The notes below the pieces were generated by a model. That model did no database searches, was not told the DNA's origin, and saw only the letters and a program-made list of their open reading frames with translations. Below are positions 33,068 through 43,065 of a stretch of 64,000 nt of DNA, piece by piece. The first letter of the stretch is position 1, and every line of letters begins with the position of its first letter. The stretch spans positions 118,804 through 182,803 of the forward strand of contig NZ_FNQK01000007.1 of assembly GCF_900107625.1 (NCBI RefSeq). The letters run 5' to 3'. This stretch comes from Bizionia paragorgiae. Its GTDB lineage: Bacteria; Bacteroidota; Bacteroidia; Flavobacteriales; Flavobacteriaceae. A program made the translations under genes and the position numbers.

Positions 33068-34840
33068 TTATTTTATCTGCTTATCTATCGTGTGAATTGT
33101 TCGTGACGCTTTATCATAATCTTGTTGCATTGCCACACTAGTAATAGGTGTGTATCGCGCCAATTCACAATGTTCTAAAAGGGTATCAAATTCGTTAATC
33201 GCGAACTGATCAACCTGTCTCTCCTCTAATAGTTCTTTAATTTTTTCCTTACTAAACTCGTTGGTTTCAATATTTAATTTTGCTTTTAAATAGTTGTGTA
33301 ATGCTTTTTCTAAAGCCACATAAAAGGCCTCTTTATTACCCAATGCTTTTTTAGCTTCACTTAAATAACGCTTCGCCAATCTATCGGCTTTTCGCAACCT
33401 ATTCCCAACGATATCATTAGCGCGTTCTTCCTTTTTTCTTCGGAAGGCAATCGCCAACGGAATAGCTAATAAAGGTCCTAATAAGCCGGTCCAAAAACCT
33501 GTAGATTTAAAGAAATCGCTAGATTCCTTCGGTACTAAATCGGCTTCCGTTTTAACAAAAACAAACTGATCATTACTTAAAATAACCTTTTGTTTATCTG
33601 TCCCTTGAGCAACAATATTATTATCTGACGCACCGTAAACTGGTCCTTCTAGCACGTCGATTACAAGTTCTTCTGAAGAGATACGCTTATAGCTTTCTGT
33701 TTTAAGGTCGAAATAAGAAAACGAAACAGTAGGTATTGGGTATTTACCTTTATACTGTGGCACCACGGTATAAACATCTGAAATGGTTCCCTGCATACCG
33801 CTTAAATACGTATTAACTTTCTCACTGTGCTCAGGCTCATAGACCTCTAATGAACTTGGCATGGTTAACTTTGGAAGTTGAAATAATTTTAAATTTCCCT
33901 TTCCTGAAACCTCAACTTTTGCCTGTAACGACTCGTTTGCATTTAATGAATTCTTAGAGGTTGTTACATTAAAATTAAAATCTCCAACAGCGCCAGAAAA
34001 ATCTAGAGGCCTTCCCGCTTCAGGAAGCGGCTTCACTTTAATTGTACGACGTCCTGCAGAGACTGTTTTATGTGCTTGCGACATTAGTCGCCCGCCAAAA
34101 ATATCTCGACGGTTAGTAGGGATATCGATAGTAATATCTAAAGTTAAAGGTTCAATAGCTAACTCTCCAGTTTTTTGAGGATACAACACGGCCTTTCTAA
34201 GCACCACATAACGATAATCTTCTCCTTTGTACGTTCCATTTTCAATTTTAAGCCCTTTAATATCTATGTTCTGACTCCAAAAGTCATTGTATTTCGGACT
34301 ATCGATTTCTCGCCAATTACTAACTCCTGTCGTTGGAGAGACGTAAAGTTTGTATACAACGGTAATCGCTTCGTTTAAATAAGGGTTTGTCTTGGAAACC
34401 TCAGCTACCAAATGAATACTGTTTTCTGGGACTGTATTAGGGCTGTTTGGGTCGTTAAAAGTACTGACTGCTTTGGTAACTGTAATAGCAATGTCCGACG
34501 TAGAATAGGTTTCACCCTCGATCTCTATTGTAGCTTGACCAATATTAAATTGCCCTTGCTGCTTAGGAGATAAAAAATAACTATATGTTTTTTTAAAGGT
34601 GCGCTTCCCGTTAATCCAAGAGTGACTCACCGATTGGTTTGGACCTCCAATAATATGAAAATCATCAAAACTCGGCGGATTAAAATTATCGCCATCTTCA
34701 TTCATACTAAAATCTACACGTAAACGCTCGTTTACCCCTAATTTTTTCTTACTTACTCGCGCTTCGAATTCTACTTGAGAAAAGGTAAAACTCGTACTTA
34801 GCAGAAGTAATAGTACCGTAATATGTTTAAATAATTTCAT
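33068..34840 (-). CDS. batD: BatD-family protein
   Basis: A 590-residue membrane-anchored protein with a signal peptide (cleavage near TFSQ, residue 22) and a large periplasmic region of beta-sandwich repeats, starting VEFEARVSKKKLGVNERLRV. A single helix near residue 440-460 (FWTGLLGPLLAIPLAIAF) precedes a cytoplasmic helical tail. This is the standard BatD layout. It lies between batC and batE, 55 and 30 bases away, in the same operon. Confidence 0.9.
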   Translation of the reverse strand: MKLFKHITVLLLLLSTSFTFSQVEFEARVSKKKLGVNERLRVDFSMNEDGDNFNPPSFDDFHIIGGPNQSVSHSWINGKRTFKKTYSYFLSPKQQGQFNIGQATIEIEGETYSTSDIAITVTKAVSTFNDPNSPNTVPENSIHLVAEVSKTNPYLNEAITVVYKLYVSPTTGVSNWREIDSPKYNDFWSQNIDIKGLKIENGTYKGEDYRYVVLRKAVLYPQKTGELAIEPLTLDITIDIPTNRRDIFGGRLMSQAHKTVSAGRRTIKVKPLPEAGRPLDFSGAVGDFNFNVTTSKNSLNANESLQAKVEVSGKGNLKLFQLPKLTMPSSLEVYEPEHSEKVNTYLSGMQGTISDVYTVVPQYKGKYPIPTVSFSYFDLKTESYKRISSEELVIDVLEGPVYGASDNNIVAQGTDKQKVILSNDQFVFVKTEADLVPKESSDFFKSTGFWTGLLGPLLAIPLAIAFRRKKEERANDIVGNRLRKADRLAKRYLSEAKKALGNKEAFYVALEKALHNYLKAKLNIETNEFSKEKIKELLEERQVDQFAINEFDTLLEHCELARYTPITSVAMQQDYDKASRTIHTIDKQIK

Positions 34841-34895
34841 TTGTTATCGCTTTGAATTCTTGCTAAAACAAGACTTACAAACTTATGTTCTCTCC

Positions 34896-35723
34896 CTACC
34901 AGTCTTTATCCGTTTGCACTTTCACACCCTTGGCTTTTTCGGCATTCATTTTTTCCTGCACTTTCTGCTCTTGGTTATTCATAGCCTCAAGCAGATTTTT
35001 TATTTGCTGTGGTGACATTTGCCCAGGCTGCTGCTGTGGCTTTTGCTGTTCTTTTTTATCGTCCCCTTGGTCTCCCTCATCCTCTTGATCATCGTTTGGC
35101 TTACCGTCCTCCTCATTTTCATTTTCACCGTCTTTTTTATCTTGATCGCCAGAATTATCGTCGTTCTCTTTATTTTCGCCTTCGTCTTTGTTTTCGTCTT
35201 TATTCTCGTCTTCCTTTTTATCCTTATCCTTATCGTCTTTGTCATCTTCCTCTTCTGGTGGCTGCTCGTTTTTAGCACAATCTTGAGCTAATGCCAAATT
35301 ATAACGCGACTCATCATCGGTAGGATCATTTCTTAAAGCATTTTTATAAGCCTCAACCGCTTCTCTACATTTCTCATTCTTCATTAAAATATTTCCTATA
35401 TTATGAAATGCTTTGTGTTTCTCGGCTTTTGAAGTCGCATTTTTTATCGCTTGCTGATGACGATAAAGTGCTTCTTCGAAATTACCCTCTTTAAAATACG
35501 CATGCCCTAAGTTATATGCACCAGCAACCAATTCAGGTTGCTCTGACAAAGCCTTCCGGTATTCCATTTCGGCAGAAACAAACTCATCATTGTTTGCTAA
35601 GGTATTTGCTTCGTAGACCAAAGCATTTGCTTTTTTAATAGCTTTTAGCTTTGCCTTGTCTGTATCTTGTGCGAATACACTAGCAAAACATAAAACCAAC
35701 ACATATAAAATACTCTGTTTCAT
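34896..35723 (-). CDS. batC: BatC-like TPR protein with an acidic stretch
   Basis: I start this at the ATG at 35723, which gives the signal peptide MKQSILYVLVLCFASVFAQ; an upstream start at 35741 adds six residues. About three TPR repeats cover residues 20-150 (AGAYNLGHAYFKEGNFEEAL, AFHNIGNILMKNEKCREAV). A low-complexity run of Asp, Glu, Lys and Asn follows at about 155-225, then a Gln-rich part and the conserved end PQQIKNLLEAMNNQEQKVQEKM. BatC proteins have the same TPR-plus-charged-tail layout. It probably scaffolds BatA/BatB in the periplasm. Confidence 0.87.
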   Translation of the reverse strand: MKQSILYVLVLCFASVFAQDTDKAKLKAIKKANALVYEANTLANNDEFVSAEMEYRKALSEQPELVAGAYNLGHAYFKEGNFEEALYRHQQAIKNATSKAEKHKAFHNIGNILMKNEKCREAVEAYKNALRNDPTDDESRYNLALAQDCAKNEQPPEEEDDKDDKDKDKKEDENKDENKDEGENKENDDNSGDQDKKDGENENEEDGKPNDDQEDEGDQGDDKKEQQKPQQQPGQMSPQQIKNLLEAMNNQEQKVQEKMNAEKAKGVKVQTDKDW

Positions 35724-35804
35724 AATTAATTTTGGATACAAAAATGATTTGTATTTTTCAACTCTAAAGGTATTAAACTCCTATTTTTCTTATAGTTAAA
35801 GGTT

Positions 35805-36842
35805 TTATAAATTCTCGTTAAATAGATTTAGTTTCCTCAACCAAGCGGTTTTACGTTCTAATAAAAAGACATCTAAAAACAACAATAGAAAGCCCAATCC
35901 TAAAAACCATTGAAATTGAGACTCATAATCGGCAAACTGCTGGGCTTCAAACTCTGTTTTATCCATAGTATTCAGAATATCTCGGATTTCAGAGACCACT
36001 TGATCGGTATTATCGCCTTTTATATATTTTCCGTTTGCTTGACTAGCAATGCCTTTTAAAGTATTTTCATTTAAACGGGTAATTACAGTTTCGCCTTGTC
36101 TGTCTTTTTTATAACCTTGTAATACCCCATTTCTTTTCATGGGAATAGTTCCTCCTTTTGTACTACCAACCCCTATAGTATAAATACGAATGCCTTGTTC
36201 TCGGGCTTCCTCTGCAATTGCATCAGAAGACCCTTCATGATCTTCTCCATCGGATATAATAATAAGCACGCGATTGGTTTGCTCATCATCGTCGTAATAG
36301 GTTTTTGATAATTCGATAGCCTCATTAATGGCTGTTCCTTGCGAAGACATCATATCGGTATTCATGTTCTGAAGGAACATTTTTGCCGAACTATAATCGG
36401 TAGTAATTGGCAATTGCGGAAAAGCTTTTCCTGCATACGCAATAATCCCAACACGGTCACTCGCTAGGTTATTTATAATTTGAGTCACTACCTGCTTAGA
36501 TTTCTCTAATCGGTTTGGAGCAATATCTTCGGCCAACATACTTTTAGACACATCAATGGCAAAAACAATATCTACCCCTTCGCGCTTAACGGTTTCTAAA
36601 GTAGACCCCACTTTCGGGTTTACTAAAGCAATAGCTAAACTAGCGAATGCTAGACAAAGCACCACTATTTTTAAAACCGACTTAAATAAGGAGCGATCAG
36701 GACTTAATCGTTCTAACAATTTTTTATCAGCAAATTGACGTTGCTTATTACGTTTCCAAAGCTGAAGCGCTAAAAACACGATGCAAATTACCGGGATAAT
36801 TAGCAATGCCCAAAACCATATTTTTTCTTCTAATTGAAACAT
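35805..36842 (-). CDS. batB: BatB-like von Willebrand factor A protein
   Basis: A 345-residue membrane protein with two N-terminal helices (about residues 8-26 and 55-75), a VWA domain (about 85-290) and a C-terminal helix near 315-335. The MIDAS metal site begins FAIDVSKSM, with the other parts in MMSSQGTAINEAI and ISDGEDHEG. It is the second of the adjacent VWA pair, and with BatA probably forms a complex with MoxR and BatC. Spacing to BatA is 31 bases. Confidence 0.9.
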   Translation of the reverse strand: MFQLEEKIWFWALLIIPVICIVFLALQLWKRNKQRQFADKKLLERLSPDRSLFKSVLKIVVLCLAFASLAIALVNPKVGSTLETVKREGVDIVFAIDVSKSMLAEDIAPNRLEKSKQVVTQIINNLASDRVGIIAYAGKAFPQLPITTDYSSAKMFLQNMNTDMMSSQGTAINEAIELSKTYYDDDEQTNRVLIIISDGEDHEGSSDAIAEEAREQGIRIYTIGVGSTKGGTIPMKRNGVLQGYKKDRQGETVITRLNENTLKGIASQANGKYIKGDNTDQVVSEIRDILNTMDKTEFEAQQFADYESQFQWFLGLGFLLLFLDVFLLERKTAWLRKLNLFNENL

Positions 36843-36873
36843 TCTTCAGTTGTGTTTTGCATGTATTTACGAA

Positions 36874-37878
36874 TTAGATAAAACTTCTAAAAACCGTATA
36901 TCTTAAAATAAACTCTAACAATAAAAGTAAGCCTGCGATATACACGAAAAATCGGAATTTTTCCTGATAATTGTAGTACTTAAACTCTTCAATCTCTGTC
37001 TTCTCAAGTTTATTAATCTCGTCGTAAATCTGTTCTAATTTCTTGTTGTTTGTTGCTCTAAAATATTTCCCTCCGGTCACTTGAGCAATCTCTTTTAATA
37101 AAACCTCATCAATCTCCACCTGCACTCTACCATATTGAAATTGTCCGTTAGGTCTTAAGGCAATTGGAGATAAAGCCATACCATTACTCCCCAATCCAAT
37201 AGTATAGGTTTTTATACCAAATTCAATAGCCAATTCACTCGCTATCTTCGGGTTAATAGTACCAGAATTATTAACCCCATCGGTTAATAAGATTATAATT
37301 TTACTTTTTGCTTTACTATCTTTTAAACGATTCACAGCGGTAGCTAACCCCATACCAATAGCAGTACCGCCTTCTATAATTGTATTGTACTTGATATCAT
37401 TTAATGATCTAAGCACAATATTTTTATCGCTAGTAATAGGTGTTTTCGTATAGGCTTCTCCAGCATATTCTACAATACCGATACGATCGTTTGGTCGTCC
37501 CTTAATAAATTCTGATGCCACTTCCTTAAGGGCTTCTAGACGGTTTGGCTTTAAATCTTTAGCCAACATACTGGCCGAGACATCTATAGCCATAACAATA
37601 TCGATTCCTCGTGTTTTTTTTGTTTTGGTTGATACATCTACCGTCCTTGGTCGTGCTAAAGCGACAATAATACATGCTAATGCCACTAATCGCAGTGCGA
37701 ACAACAGATGCCTCAATTTAGGCAATATTGATCCTGATGTACTAAATCCCTTTAGACTTGACATTTTAAGCTGCGCAGTTTGTTTTTTATGCTTTAAAAC
37801 ATACCAAAGCACGGCTATTGGCAGCGTTAAGAACAACCAGAAAAAGGCTTTATTTAAAAATTCTATTCCTTCAAACAT
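36874..37878 (-). CDS. batA: BatA-like von Willebrand factor A protein
   Basis: A 334-residue membrane protein closely similar in layout to BatB: helices near residues 10-25 and 58-78, a VWA domain at about 88-290 and a last helix near 308-328. The MIDAS motif begins AIDVSASM; EGGTAIGMGL and LLTDGVNNSG supply the rest. Its start codon overlaps the stop of the upstream 560-residue gene by one base, so the two are coupled. Confidence 0.9.
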   Translation of the reverse strand: MFEGIEFLNKAFFWLFLTLPIAVLWYVLKHKKQTAQLKMSSLKGFSTSGSILPKLRHLLFALRLVALACIIVALARPRTVDVSTKTKKTRGIDIVMAIDVSASMLAKDLKPNRLEALKEVASEFIKGRPNDRIGIVEYAGEAYTKTPITSDKNIVLRSLNDIKYNTIIEGGTAIGMGLATAVNRLKDSKAKSKIIILLTDGVNNSGTINPKIASELAIEFGIKTYTIGLGSNGMALSPIALRPNGQFQYGRVQVEIDEVLLKEIAQVTGGKYFRATNNKKLEQIYDEINKLEKTEIEEFKYYNYQEKFRFFVYIAGLLLLLEFILRYTVFRSFI

Positions 37879-39560
37879 TATTCAGCTTTTGGTTTTAATT
37901 CTATTGAATCGAGGATACGCTCTATAATATCTTCGGCATAATCATCATTATCTTTCCATGAAAGCAAGACTTGCTGAAGTATATTCTGACTTGTAAAACT
38001 CAAAATAGCATACTTTCCTTTTTCAGTTTTATCGGACAATAGCGAAGGTAAGTCGGCTGTTCCAAATGCTTTTAAGCCTTCGGCACCTCGAGGGGTTACA
38101 AATTTCTCTTTATTCAGCACGATATTGATCGCACCACTTTTCTCCCAATGACTCAGCACAGCGTCTACAGCTTGATTTAAGTCAATTTCTGGCTCCTGAT
38201 CATTAGTTTGCATTTCCTGTTGCTGTGGCTTAGTGAATGTAGTGGTTCTTACTACAATATTTAGCTTGTCTATCAAGCTACCATAGCTAAACATCGTACT
38301 TTTATACTGTTCTTTTAGAGCTTCTGGCGTTGGTACTTCGGTACGCTTTAAAACCTTTGGCGTAGAGATTGTAATTGGTGGATACCCATAATCGCTCGTC
38401 ACCCAATTGCCTTCTAAAAGAGATTTACTTTCATGACCAATAATCGTATCTTTCACATAAGTAAATCCGTAAGTCGCAATAAACCCAATTAAAGTTGCAA
38501 AAACAAGTGCTAACGATAGGACTACAGTAAGCACAATTTTCTTATTCTTTTTACGGCGCTCCTGCTCTTCTTTATAGCGTTTATCTTGAAGCTTTTCGGC
38601 TTCGGTAGGTTCTGGAAGCGCACTTTTTACTTGGTCGATTTCTAAATCTACCGTTTTTCTATCCATTTCAGCTAAAGCAACATCTGGAGCTGATTTAGCA
38701 AACTTCACTAAATCGGCACGCTTTAAAATAGTTTCAATATTTTTAATGTCGTTAGCACTCAATTCTATTTGGTTTCCATCTTTTAAAAGTTTCAACCTGT
38801 AAACCAACTCATCGGTCGTACTTTCTAGGGCACGATCGTATACTTTTTCATCTAAATATTTTCTTATAATAAACGTCAGTTCTGAGTAATACTCTTTTAG
38901 ATTTTCAGTTTGAAGATAATTACTCTCATCTAATTTCTTTAAGGCCATTTTTGCGCGATCATAAGGTGGTAACAGCGCAATTTCTTCGGCTTCAGTTAAT
39001 GGTTTTTGTCTCCAAATAAACCAATACATTAAAAAAGCAACCAATGCCACACTAGCTATAGCAATTAAGAGGTAAATCCACCAATCCCCTATTTCTTTAT
39101 CAACAGCCATCACCGGTTTAATGTCGTATAAACCTTGTTTTGTTGTATCAACCATAACGGCTTGGACTTCTACATGAAGCGAATCGGTAAAAAATGTTTT
39201 ATCGTTGATAATTATTTTTTGCTTGGGAATGGCGTAAGCCCCGGAGTCGAATTGCGTAAGACCGTACTTCTTAATTAATCGAAAAGTAGCATCCCGCTTT
39301 GTGGTGTCAATTTCGTAAGAAGATATCATTTCCAAAGGTGAAAATGATTGCCCTTCTGGAAACACAACCAAGTCGGTTGAATCCGTATTAACTTCAATTT
39401 TATAAATGATTTCTTCTCCAATTTTAATTGAAGTAGAATCTATTGAAGAGGATACCTGCGCATAAGAAACCAAAGAAAAAAACACAAAGAAAAAAACTAG
39501 GGTTCCGGTTTTTTGTTGCATTATAGATCGCGTCATCCTATGTAATTTTAAAGTCATCAT
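37878..39560 (-). CDS. BatD-like membrane protein of the MoxR-Bat operon
   Basis: A 560-residue protein between DUF58 and batA, the usual place for a large, poorly named subunit. It has a signal segment (GTLVFFFVFFSLVSYAQ), a periplasmic beta domain to about 155 that resembles the start of BatD (SSIDSTSIKIGEEIIYKIEV), a transmembrane helix near 162-180 and a cytoplasmic helical part. A second helix near 345-368 leads to a C-terminal domain. The start may be 39560, four bases after the DUF58 stop, or the internal ATG at 39521 just before the signal segment. Function is unknown. Confidence 0.75.
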   Translation of the reverse strand: MMTLKLHRMTRSIMQQKTGTLVFFFVFFSLVSYAQVSSSIDSTSIKIGEEIIYKIEVNTDSTDLVVFPEGQSFSPLEMISSYEIDTTKRDATFRLIKKYGLTQFDSGAYAIPKQKIIINDKTFFTDSLHVEVQAVMVDTTKQGLYDIKPVMAVDKEIGDWWIYLLIAIASVALVAFLMYWFIWRQKPLTEAEEIALLPPYDRAKMALKKLDESNYLQTENLKEYYSELTFIIRKYLDEKVYDRALESTTDELVYRLKLLKDGNQIELSANDIKNIETILKRADLVKFAKSAPDVALAEMDRKTVDLEIDQVKSALPEPTEAEKLQDKRYKEEQERRKKNKKIVLTVVLSLALVFATLIGFIATYGFTYVKDTIIGHESKSLLEGNWVTSDYGYPPITISTPKVLKRTEVPTPEALKEQYKSTMFSYGSLIDKLNIVVRTTTFTKPQQQEMQTNDQEPEIDLNQAVDAVLSHWEKSGAINIVLNKEKFVTPRGAEGLKAFGTADLPSLLSDKTEKGKYAILSFTSQNILQQVLLSWKDNDDYAEDIIERILDSIELKPKAE

Positions 39561-39564
39561 CTGT

Positions 39565-40431
39565 TTATCCTCTGCGTTTAAAATACCCTAATAATTTTTT
39601 TACATAACTTTCATGGGTGGCACAACTTATAGCTCCAGCACCAGATTTAGAAAAGCTATTTTTATAGTATCCTACTTTCTCATTGTAATATGAACTATAG
39701 TCTTTACGTACTTTTTTAGACCCTGTATTAATGTATTGCAAAACACCCGTTTCGGCATCTTCCATTTGCACCAAACCTAGGTTAGGAAGTGACTCCTCTT
39801 TGGTATCATATACTCGAATACCTGTTACATCATGTTTTTTAGCCGCTATTTTAAGCGTTTGATTATAGTCATCAGCAATAAAATCACTCAAGACAAAAAC
39901 AATTGCTTTTTTCTTCATGACATTATGTAAAAACTTCAATGCTTTAGCGACATCTGTTTGTTTGCTTTTAGGTTTAAACTCTATAAGTTCACGAATAATT
40001 CGCAACACATGAGAGCGTCCCTTTTTTGGTGGAATATACAGCTCAATATCATCTGAAAACAAAATGAGTCCGATTTTATCGTTGTTTTGTGTGGCCGAAA
40101 AGGCTAATGTAGCTGCTATTTCGGTAGCCATTTCATTTTTAAATTGGTCTTGTGTTCCAAAGGCGTTAGATGCCGACACGTCGACAAGAAGCATCATGGT
40201 AAGTTCGCGTTCTTCTTCAAAAACTTTAATATACGGTTCGTTGTATCGTGCAGTAACGTTCCAATCTATATTTCTTACATCATCACCAAATTGATACTGT
40301 CGTACTTCAGAAAAAGTCATACCGCGCCCTTTAAAGGTAGAATGGTATTCTCCTCCAAAAATATGATCAGACAAACGGCGTGTCTTAATCTCAATTTTAC
40401 GTACTTTTTTTAGTAATTCTTTAGTATCCAT
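39565..40431 (-). CDS. DUF58 protein of the MoxR-Bat operon
   Basis: A 288-residue cytoplasmic protein with the DUF58 block VRQYQFGDDVRNIDWNVTAR near residues 43-62, followed by a VWA-like fold whose metal-site loop begins LLVDVSASNAFG. DUF58 proteins are found beside MoxR ATPases across bacteria and are thought to be part of the same assembly. It lies 100 bases after moxR and four bases before the BatD-like gene. Confidence 0.9.
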   Translation of the reverse strand: MDTKELLKKVRKIEIKTRRLSDHIFGGEYHSTFKGRGMTFSEVRQYQFGDDVRNIDWNVTARYNEPYIKVFEEERELTMMLLVDVSASNAFGTQDQFKNEMATEIAATLAFSATQNNDKIGLILFSDDIELYIPPKKGRSHVLRIIRELIEFKPKSKQTDVAKALKFLHNVMKKKAIVFVLSDFIADDYNQTLKIAAKKHDVTGIRVYDTKEESLPNLGLVQMEDAETGVLQYINTGSKKVRKDYSSYYNEKVGYYKNSFSKSGAGAISCATHESYVKKLLGYFKRRG

Positions 40432-40531
40432 TCTAAGTAAAACTCTTTATAAGTTGGAGTTTTTAATGTTTTAATCCTTTATTAGTCTGCAGTTAAAATG
40501 TTTTAATTCTAGACGTCATGAAGATTAAAAT

Positions 40532-41533
40532 TTATGGCACTTCGATAACGTTTATAATTTTGTTGATAATGTCTTCTGAAGTAACATTCTCTGCTTCGGC
40601 TTCGTAGGTTATTCCGATTCTATGGCGTAACACATCGTAAACGACAGCTCTTACATCTTCTGGAATAACATACCCACGACGCTTTATAAACGCATAACAT
40701 TTTGCTGCTGTAGCAAGGTTTATACTTCCACGAGGAGAGGCTCCAAAAGAGATTAGTGGTTTTAAATCGTTTAATTTATACTGTTCTGGGTAACGTGTTG
40801 CAAAGATGATATCTAGAATATATTTTTCTATTTTCTCATCCATATACACTTCACGAACCACCTCTTGTGCTCTTAGTATTTGCGACACAGAAACCACCGG
40901 GTTTACTTTTTCCCAAGACCCTTTTAAATTGGCTCTCATTATAAGTTGTTCTTCCTTTTGCTTTGGGTAATCGATAACTGTTTTTAGCATAAAACGATCC
41001 ACCTGCGCTTCTGGTAATGGATAGGTTCCTTCTTGTTCTACTGGGTTTTGCGTTGCCATCACTAAAAATGGCTTATCTAGCACAAACGTTTCATCGCCAA
41101 TAGTAACTTGCTTTTCTTGCATGGCCTCTAATAGCGCAGACTGTACTTTCGCAGGAGCTCTGTTAATCTCATCTGCCAATACGAAATTAGCAAAGATTGG
41201 TCCTTTTTTTATCGAAAAATCATTCTCTTTCATGTTGTAAATCAAGGTTCCAGTAACATCTGCTGGCAATAAATCTGGAGTAAATTGGATTCTACTAAAA
41301 CTACCATCTACGGCTTGCGCAAGCGTGTTAATAGCTAAGGTTTTCGCTAGTCCTGGCACACCTTCTAATAAAATATGACCACGACCTAATAAGCCAATAA
41401 GTAAACGCTCGACCATATCCTTTTGGCCAACGATTACTTTATTCATTTCTAACATTAATAAATCTACAAAAGCACTTTCCTTTTCAATTTTCTCATTTAT
41501 AGATTTAATATCTACCGTACTTGTATCTTCCAT
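40532..41533 (-). CDS. moxR: MoxR-family AAA+ ATPase
   Basis: A 333-residue AAA+ ATPase. Walker A is GVPGLAKT near residues 58-65, Walker B is FVLADEINRAP near 118, and the sensor 1 region is MATQNPVEQEGTYPLPEAQVDRF near 168. MoxR proteins act as chaperones for VWA-domain complexes. It is the first gene of the eight-gene operon that runs leftward to batE, and so presumably powers BatA, BatB and the DUF58 protein. Confidence 0.93.
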   Translation of the reverse strand: MEDTSTVDIKSINEKIEKESAFVDLLMLEMNKVIVGQKDMVERLLIGLLGRGHILLEGVPGLAKTLAINTLAQAVDGSFSRIQFTPDLLPADVTGTLIYNMKENDFSIKKGPIFANFVLADEINRAPAKVQSALLEAMQEKQVTIGDETFVLDKPFLVMATQNPVEQEGTYPLPEAQVDRFMLKTVIDYPKQKEEQLIMRANLKGSWEKVNPVVSVSQILRAQEVVREVYMDEKIEKYILDIIFATRYPEQYKLNDLKPLISFGASPRGSINLATAAKCYAFIKRRGYVIPEDVRAVVYDVLRHRIGITYEAEAENVTSEDIINKIINVIEVP

Positions 41534-41633
41534 TATTTATATTTTTTTAAAGGCTCGAATATACTATTCTTACTAAGGTCATGCAAATTGTTGATTTTTT
41601 TACTTGAACGCTGTTAATAATTGGTTAAAAATT

Positions 41634-41662
41634 AAAGAGCAGCACGAATCGTGCTGCTCTTT
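41634..41662. terminator. Strong hairpin between the DUF4382 gene and moxR
   Basis: AAAGAGCAGCACG (41634-41646) and CGTGCTGCTCTTT (41650-41662) are perfectly complementary with a three-base loop. It is about 30 bases past the DUF4382 stop and upstream of moxR; the T-run that follows on the minus strand is short. Confidence 0.8.
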
Positions 41663-41690
41663 AACAAATATTTAGATATAAAGCCTCTAA

Positions 41691-42746
41691 CTAGCTCAAA
41701 GTCACCGCTCCTAAATCGGTAGTCATTCCTAAAACGACCTCAACATCAGCAATTACTGTCGCCGACAATCCAGACGCCACGTCGGGAGTTATTGTTACGT
41801 TATAAACTCCAACTGGAATCCCTTCCAAAACAAAAACACCTTCAGCATCTGTTTCTACAGAGTAAAGTGTACCATCTACTTCTAAAGAAACAGTGGCCAT
41901 TACTCCCGTATTTAATACCGTTCCTGAAATAGAACCAACTGCTAACTGAACATCACCAAGCGTAGTAATCTCACCGTTTACAACAGTCACATCATCTACT
42001 GAAACAGTCGCATATCCAGAAGCTGGATCTGGAGTAAAAGTCACTGTATAAACACCTTCTGGCACCCCATTAAGTACAAATGAACCATTTGCATCGGTGT
42101 AGGCAGAAATTATATCTCCATTAACATCAATCGAAGCTACAACCTGATAATCAAAAGGAACAACTGCCCCCTCTATACTACCTGAAGTGTATTGCGTTGC
42201 CGCATGTATTACAGGTTTTAAATTGATATTTCCAGAATTCCCTGCCACAACTATAGATTGATCGACATCAAAGTCCAACACAATATCATACGTGTAACCA
42301 GGTAAAAGTTCCTCATTAATTTTAACTTTTAATCCCGATTGCTGTGCACTTGGTGTATTTAATGGAAAAGTCTCCCCATCAATAACAATCGAATTATCTT
42401 CTCCTAGCACTAACCTAATTTGATTAAGTGTTCCTGAAGGCACTTGAAAGCCATCAACTAACAACACATTAATACCACCTGTAAGCTCTAAAAGATCATA
42501 CACACCGGTATTAATAGCGCCTGCACTTTGCCAACCGCTCTCTCCCGTACTCTCATCATTAACTTTTACCATAACATCAACAACCTCTACATAAACATGA
42601 TCATAATCACCCGGATTATCAGTAAGTCTAACAGAAATATTAGAAGTTCCTTCTGCTACTGCAGAAGCATCATCATCACTACAGTTAAATAAAACAATAG
42701 ATAATAGTGATAGAATAAAAATTTTAATTGGCTTTAATAGTCTCAT
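41691..42746 (-). CDS. DUF4382 lipoprotein with two carboxypeptidase-like repeats
   Basis: A 351-residue lipoprotein from the ATG at 42746 (MRLLKPIKIFILSLLSIVLFNC, Cys22, then SDDD); a longer frame from 42788 adds 14 unlikely residues. The acidic residues after the cysteine suggest surface export. A DUF4382 domain spans about residues 35-175 (ISVRLTDNPGDYDHVYVEVVDV). Two beta-sandwich carboxypeptidase regulatory-like repeats follow, about 185-270 and 270-351, with matching GSFVLNGVPEGVYTVTFTPD and GVFVLEGIPVGVYNVTITPD. It is a single gene; function is unknown. Confidence 0.85.
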   Translation of the reverse strand: MRLLKPIKIFILSLLSIVLFNCSDDDASAVAEGTSNISVRLTDNPGDYDHVYVEVVDVMVKVNDESTGESGWQSAGAINTGVYDLLELTGGINVLLVDGFQVPSGTLNQIRLVLGEDNSIVIDGETFPLNTPSAQQSGLKVKINEELLPGYTYDIVLDFDVDQSIVVAGNSGNINLKPVIHAATQYTSGSIEGAVVPFDYQVVASIDVNGDIISAYTDANGSFVLNGVPEGVYTVTFTPDPASGYATVSVDDVTVVNGEITTLGDVQLAVGSISGTVLNTGVMATVSLEVDGTLYSVETDAEGVFVLEGIPVGVYNVTITPDVASGLSATVIADVEVVLGMTTDLGAVTLS

Positions 42747-43065
42747 AAAATATATATATTTTGATTCATTAGAATATACGGGATACAACCTCTAATTAGA
42801 TTTTTTTTGTCAGAAAACTTTTAACTTATAAGAAAACTCACACTCTATAAAATCACGCAACTCCCTACATCCTCTATACGTCTGCCAATTTTAAATCGGA
42901 AATTAAAATTTTGTTAAAATCTTAAATAGGCCACTATAAAATAATCACAAATTTCGCGACAGAAATACTATAACATATCGTCTTAAATTTAAATACGAAT
43001 AAGTACTTTTATAGTTAAATAACACATCCACGTTAAAAAAACATCTTCAAAAAAGAGAACTTATT
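42747..43065. other. 319-base divergent gap, no gene seen
   Basis: An AT-rich spacer between the divergent DUF4382 and SDR genes. A TACTTTTA at 43004-43011 is one base off the -7 consensus for the SDR gene. I see no RNA gene, strong hairpin or small ORF in it. Confidence 0.5.

Noticed and set aside
35009..35291. Three overlapping long frames of 88-92 codons on both strands
   Set aside because: They are produced by the acidic low-complexity coding of BatC; none has a family match, signal or sensible composition.
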